From: Methylobacterium ajmalii
GTDB lineage: Bacteria; Pseudomonadota; Alphaproteobacteria; Rhizobiales; Beijerinckiaceae
NCBI RefSeq assembly: GCF_016613415.1
Contig: NZ_JACWCT010000037.1
Coordinates: forward strand, 16,044 to 76,337
DNA length: 60,294 bases
Direction of reading: 5' to 3'
Shown here in pieces: positions 56,637 to 60,294 of this stretch. The notes under the pieces were generated by a model. It was given only the letters and a program-made list of their open reading frames with translations, ran no database searches and was not told where the DNA came from. Positions within the stretch are counted from its first letter, which is position 1; every line of letters starts with the position of its first letter. The position numbers and the translations under genes were made by a program.

Positions 56637-57437
56637 ATGTCGGACTTTCTCGCACGCTTCGCTCCCGTCATCACCGCGGCTTCCGAGGCGGAGATCCGTG
56701 AGGATCCGACCCTTTCGGGACGCCTCGTCCTCGGGACTGTCGGCGACCTGACGGTCTCCTACGCGCCGTTCGAGCACGTCGTGCCGACGGCGAGGATTGT
56801 GATCGTCGGCATCACGCCGGGCGCCGAGCAGGCGCGGAACGCCCTGCTGGAGGTCAGGCGAGCGCTCGTCGCCGGCGCTTCCCACCCGGATGCCTTGGCG
56901 CGAGCGAAGGTCTTCGCGAGCTTCTCCGGACCAATGCGCAACGCCTTGGTCGCGATGCTGGATCACGTCGGCGTCCATAGAGGTTTGGGGGTCGCCGGCG
57001 CGGGCTCTCTCTGGACGACGCATGCGCATCTCGTGCACTTCACGTCGGCGTTGCGCTTCCCGGTTTTTCGGGCTGGCGAGAACTACAGGGGTAACCCCTC
57101 GTTGTTGCGGGTGCCGTTGCTCCGGGCACAGCTGGATGAGGGCCTTGCCGAGGAGGCCAGGATCCTGCCGCATGCGATGTGGGTCCCGTGCGGGCCCAAG
57201 GCGGCCGAGGCGGTCAACGAGATGGTGCGGCGCCGGCATCTCTCGGCCGGGCAGGTACTCGACGGAATGCCGCATCCATCGGGGGCCAACGCAGAGCGCA
57301 TCGCGTACTTCCTCGGGCGGTCCTTGAGGGAAGGGCTTTCGGTGAAGACGGACCCCGTCAGGATCGACGCGGCGCGCGAGGCCATGATGGTGAAGCTGGC
57401 CAGGTTCGGTGAATTGGCCGCGGGCGCGACGGCCTGA
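56637..57437 (+). CDS. uracil-DNA-glycosylase-superfamily-like protein
   Basis: 266 residues. RIVIVGITPG (motif A at 57-62) after a short beta-strand resembles the GxxPG water-activating loop of UDG families, and PHPSGANAERI (His213 onwards) resembles the HPS motif B that enters the DNA minor groove. Between them come LVHFTSALRFPVF and MWVPCGPKAAEAV, in positions expected of the UDG fold. No Fe-S cysteines are evident. The start could be GTG (56634) or ATG (56637). Its adjacency to vsr and a methylase suggests a link to base deamination, which is inferred. Confidence 0.68.
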   Translation: MSDFLARFAPVITAASEAEIREDPTLSGRLVLGTVGDLTVSYAPFEHVVPTARIVIVGITPGAEQARNALLEVRRALVAGASHPDALARAKVFASFSGPMRNALVAMLDHVGVHRGLGVAGAGSLWTTHAHLVHFTSALRFPVFRAGENYRGNPSLLRVPLLRAQLDEGLAEEARILPHAMWVPCGPKAAEAVNEMVRRRHLSAGQVLDGMPHPSGANAERIAYFLGRSLREGLSVKTDPVRIDAAREAMMVKLARFGELAAGATA

Positions 57438-57508
57438 GTTCCCGACCGGCATCAGCACGCGACCGCGCCGATGCCGGTCGCTTGATCGCCCGATTTCGCG
57501 TCGACCGG

Positions 57509-58273
57509 CTAATGCCGCCGCAAGCCGAGCCGAGAGAAGCGGTGCTTGAGGATCGCGGAAACCTGGGCCTTGGCGTCGAGCTCGCGCCAGAGGCGCTTCT
57601 CGATCTCGACATGGAGCGGAAAGCCCGTGAGAGCCGGCTTCCTGGTAAGACGGCGAAAACCAGCGGCCTCGATGTAGACCGGCGTGATGCTGCCCCCCGT
57701 GACCGCGCTCAGGATGAGGCGCCCTCCCTGCATACGTGCATAGACGACGGGTATCCCCGCGAGCCGGCTCGGCTCGACACGGGCCTCGACGTAGTCCCCG
57801 GTCGCGTAGTTGCGAAGGATGCTTCGGTCGTCTCGCTCGCGCGGATCGCGGACGATCCGGTACGGCGTCCACCCCTCAAGCAACCAGTCAGCCCGATGCT
57901 TGGGCTGGGCGACCTGCGGAACGGCAACCACGATACGGTGCACCATGGCTTGGTTCGAGGTTCGGTCGGTGCAGGGATGCTTCGGCCAAGGCGGGCCCAG
58001 CTCATCGAAGAACACCCGGCTGCCATGGGCGTTCTGGTAAAAGAAGACCGACGCTCCGCAGACCGGGCACCGGGCGTTCGGGATCGTCAGGCTGTGGAAG
58101 TCGCCGAACCGGATCCGACGCTCGATGGACGTCGTGGGAGTCGGCGGAACGATCTCGACCCTCGGCGGGGACAATGAGCGGATCCCCCCGCCCCCGTAGG
58201 GCACGTTCCCGTGCCATGTGCCTCCCCATCCGCACGTACAATCGAATGAGTGGTTGTGCCCGTTGCAAGGCAT
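57509..58273 (-). CDS. zinc-ribbon protein of unknown function
   Basis: 254 residues. An N-terminal Cys/His cluster (MPCNGHNHSFDCTCGWGGTW) and a second pair with a distal Cys (ARCPVCGASVFFY, then PPWPKHPCTD) look like two zinc sites. The remainder (VHRIVVAVPQVAQPKHRADW, SAVTGGSITPVYIEA) is beta-rich. The ATG at 58273 has GGGAGG upstream. It is convergent with the UDG-like gene. Proteins with this CPVCGASVFFY signature occur in genomic islands, and I know no function. Confidence 0.72.
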   Translation of the reverse strand: MPCNGHNHSFDCTCGWGGTWHGNVPYGGGGIRSLSPPRVEIVPPTPTTSIERRIRFGDFHSLTIPNARCPVCGASVFFYQNAHGSRVFFDELGPPWPKHPCTDRTSNQAMVHRIVVAVPQVAQPKHRADWLLEGWTPYRIVRDPRERDDRSILRNYATGDYVEARVEPSRLAGIPVVYARMQGGRLILSAVTGGSITPVYIEAAGFRRLTRKPALTGFPLHVEIEKRLWRELDAKAQVSAILKHRFSRLGLRRH

Positions 58274-58422
58274 GAACGCCTCCCTACAACTCAAGCTTAA
58301 CTTTTCGCGAGTGCCCGTAAAGGGCGCGGGTACGTTGAAGTTTCGATCGCGGTCCGATCGCTGGGGAGATGCTGGGGCTTTCCTGGGCGGGCGTCGAAGG
58401 CATCCCGGCATTCCCGGGGCAT

Positions 58423-59169
58423 TCAGCCTCCCAGGTGCACGATCCGGTCGGGTTCGAAGCCGCTGATCTCCTCGACATGCCCTCGCGGATTGCAGACGAT
58501 CCGGGTCGCCCCGACGCGGTAATCGGCGGCCCTGTGGAGATGCCCGTGCACGCATAGGGCCGGCCCACGCGCGTGGATGAGGTCGCGCAGGTCCGAGGCG
58601 TAGCACCAGCGCAGGTCGGCCCTGAGATCGGGCAGGCTGTCCGGGTGGGGCGCGTGGCGGGTGACGACTACGGTCGGGCCGTCGTGCGGCGTGGCGAGGG
58701 TGGCATCCAGGAAGGCGCGGGTCCGTCGGTGCAGGGCGAGGACCTCCCCCGGCTCGATGCGATCGCGCGAGCGCGGGCCGGTGCGGATCCGGCGGTAGTC
58801 GATCATGCCGTCGCGCCCCTGGGCCGACCGCATGCCGTGCGTCAGCGTGGTCGAGCCGAGGCGGAAGTCGGTCCAGAGCGTGCCGCCGGCGAAGCGGGTC
58901 CCGCCGATCGTGACGACGTCGTCCATCAGGAGGTGGATGCCATGGTGGGCGGCTCTCTCTCGGCCGCGGGCCGTCTGGTCGGCGAGCGTGTAGCGCTCCT
59001 CGCCGCGGTCCCACCAGAAGTCGTGGTTGCCGGCGGTGTAGACGACGGGCACGCCGGGCAGGCGTTCGGCCAGCCAGTCGAGGGCGCGTGCAAGCGGCAT
59101 GTGGACGTCACCGGCGACGACCGTCAGGTCGAAGCCGCCCAGCGGCGAGTGCGCGGCCGGGTCCCAGTC
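58423..59169 (-). pseudogene. metallophosphoesterase lacking its first metal motif
   Basis: From the ATG at 59100 the frame encodes 225 residues with GNHDFWWD, VVVTRHAPHP and VHGHLH, three calcineurin-like phosphoesterase motifs. The motif GDVH falls just before that ATG, in frame with recognisable sequence up to DWDPAAHSP at 59169. The DxH motif that should begin the protein is not found in any frame further upstream, and an in-frame TGA stands near 59268 with no ATG, GTG or TTG between. The gene has thus lost roughly its first 15-20 residues and metal site. The fault lies near 59170-59200. Confidence 0.72.
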
Positions 59170-59610
59170 AGGGGCTTCTCCTAGCGGTTCCGGCCGTTCT
59201 CCCAGGCAAGACCGGGAGGCCGAAGGGTTCTTTGAGGTGCCGCTCGCAGTCCCGCCGACGGCCGATAGTCATTATGCCGGCCGACCCCGAGGAAAGTGTG
59301 AGCTTCATGTCCTACCCGTCCTGTGATCCTCGGACGGGATGTTGCCACGATTTGCCGATTCGCACTGGACTCTGACAAAAAATCGCGCTGCTGCCCCGAT
59401 TCGTAGGGGGCGACTCTCTGCAATCCGGCCAGGGAAAAGTTCACCACAGCGGTGGAGAGCGCTTGCCGGGGCGCCGGATCGCCGGCACCTTGGGCGTCCA
59501 CTCGAACGGGATACCCCCGCGAATGCCTGCCCTCTGCAAACGGAAATCGACCGCCGCCGCCTGAGCCCTGCTCGGCGCCCTGCTGCGTCCCCGTTTCAGA
59601 GAGCCCCCCG
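59170..59610. other. gap after the truncated phosphoesterase
   Basis: The 441-bp region carries no convincing gene. A 146-codon minus frame (59181-59621) has no ribosome binding site or family resemblance. The lost 5' end of the phosphoesterase should have been here, so this is foreign or rearranged DNA. Confidence 0.45.
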
Positions 59611-60207
59611 ATGACGAACACTGCCTATCGCGAGGCGTCGGCGATCCGTGCGCTGATCCTCAACCCCGAGCCGATCTCGGGCCCCCGCGAACCGAGCTCG
59701 CCCTTGCCTTTGCGGGAGCGCCAGTTCGGCGGCGAGTTCCTCCTGTGGGACGCCCGCGCGGACATGTGCGCGGCGCTGGAGCCGATCGCCCGGCGGGAAG
59801 ATCTACCGAGCGAGACGCGGTTCGCCCTGAAGTCGGCTATCACGAAGCCGACCGCTGCCACTGCGACACGGGCGGAGAGAGCCCTGCTCGCGGCCTGCGA
59901 GCGCAAGGGCGCGCCCGAGAACCTCTCCGCCCCCCTCTACGACGCGGCGATGATCCTGCCCTACCACGCTGCCGCCTTCGGCAGCGCGGAGGCGGCCGCC
60001 CGCATCAGCGCGCGCTCCCTTGATGCCGCATGGCTGCACCTGCGCGGGGGCGATCTCGGCCGGGGATGGCTCGCGCTGCGGGCGGCGCTGTTGTGGGCCA
60101 GCGATGCGCAAGAGGATCTCCGAGACGTCAAGTATACGCCAAGGCAGAACTTCGACAGGTTGACCGCATTCGACTTGCAGGCGCTTGTCCGTCGTCAGAT
60201 GATTTGA
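59611..60207 (+). CDS. hypothetical protein, 198 residues
   Basis: Soluble, mostly helical protein starting MTNTAYREASAIRALILNPE, with ADMCAALEPIARREDLPSET, RAERALLAACERKGAPENLS and a C-terminal RQNFDRLTAFDLQALVRRQM. I do not recognise a family. The ATG at 59611 is the first reasonable start; the longer open frame upstream is Arg/Pro-rich. The upstream region has no clear ribosome binding site, so the call is moderate. Beyond 60207 the window ends with 87 bp in which I see nothing. Confidence 0.6.
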   Translation: MTNTAYREASAIRALILNPEPISGPREPSSPLPLRERQFGGEFLLWDARADMCAALEPIARREDLPSETRFALKSAITKPTAATATRAERALLAACERKGAPENLSAPLYDAAMILPYHAAAFGSAEAAARISARSLDAAWLHLRGGDLGRGWLALRAALLWASDAQEDLRDVKYTPRQNFDRLTAFDLQALVRRQMI

Positions 60208-60294
60208 GACAGGCTGCGGGCCTCAGGAACGGAGGCACTGGTCCACCTGGGTTGAGAAGTTAGGCAGCCTGCGCGTGGTGGCGCAAGCGGCGGT

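Noticed and set aside
59181..59621. 146-codon minus-strand frame
   Set aside because: No ribosome binding site, low-complexity start and no family resemblance. It is probably a chance frame.
40470..60294. Direct repeat of the tRNA-Met 3' end as attachment site
   Set aside because: I found no second copy of the TTCAAATCCCTCCTCCGC stretch and no integrase, so island ends could not be defined this way.
60208..60294. Possible insertion-sequence end at the right edge
   Set aside because: The last 87 bp have no identifiable gene or inverted repeat, and the window stops too soon to judge.

Overview
The window looks like the chromosome of a Methylobacterium-type alphaproteobacterium (order Hyphomicrobiales). 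The reasons are very high GC with GC-rich third codon positions, a leftward pqqA-pqqA-pqqB-pqqC-pqqD-pqqE cluster for the methanol-dehydrogenase cofactor PQQ, a rhizobial-order flagellar basal-body operon, the alphaproteobacterial cell-cycle regulator TrcR (DUF1013), a DUF4170 protein and a DUF6894-type small protein. No species is claimed.

Layout. 0.1-5 kb: PQQ operon with two tandem, protein-identical pqqA genes, and two secreted proteins of unknown function coupled to pqqE. 5.1-9.5 kb: OmpR/histidine-kinase pair, an NAD(P)-binding SDR and a divergent LysR regulator. 9.5-11.7 kb: ftsY and an RluA-type pseudouridine synthase. 11.8-18.2 kb: leftward operon flgB-flgC-fliE-flgG-flgA-flgI-motE-flgH-fliL-fliP. 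18.5-22.5 kb: small DUF6894-like gene, pobA with a divergent AraC regulator, and an aldo/keto reductase. 22.7-25.1 kb: secreted protein, an XRE/S24 repressor with a strong palindromic operator, a small membrane protein and a NusG-like paralogue. 25.4-32.9 kb: trcR, prs, a DUF4170 gene, an old yellow enzyme, and a Tat-exported molybdenum hydroxylase with its [2Fe-2S] subunit. 33.5-40.3 kb: rpsA, sppA, ihfB, lapA, an ornithine-cyclodeaminase-like gene, trpF and trpB.

From the tRNA-Met(CAT) gene at 40.4 kb to the right edge the DNA is accessory: short lineage-specific genes, a roughly 1.1 kb gene-poor stretch, then a defence island. Its core (43.6-55.3 kb) is four tightly coupled genes: a cytosine-C5 DNA methyltransferase, two large proteins without recognisable domains, and a 1953-residue DExH helicase with a DUF1998-type C-terminus. 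This is the gene content of a type II Druantia system (druM-druF-druG-druE). A Vsr mismatch endonuclease with all its known catalytic and zinc residues follows directly. About 460 bp further on lies a two-gene unit: an unrecognised 120-residue protein and a protein with uracil-DNA-glycosylase-superfamily motifs. Then come a zinc-ribbon protein and a metallophosphoesterase that has lost its N-terminal metal motif, which marks a probable junction.

The observations most worth following are the Druantia-Vsr-UDG-like grouping (a cytosine methylase followed by two enzymes that may act on deaminated bases), the tandem pqqA genes separated by a bulged hairpin, the 27-bp operator of the S24 repressor opposite the NusG-like gene, and a palindromic mobile-element-like sequence at 29.4 kb. 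All family calls are from reading the sequence; no database search was possible.
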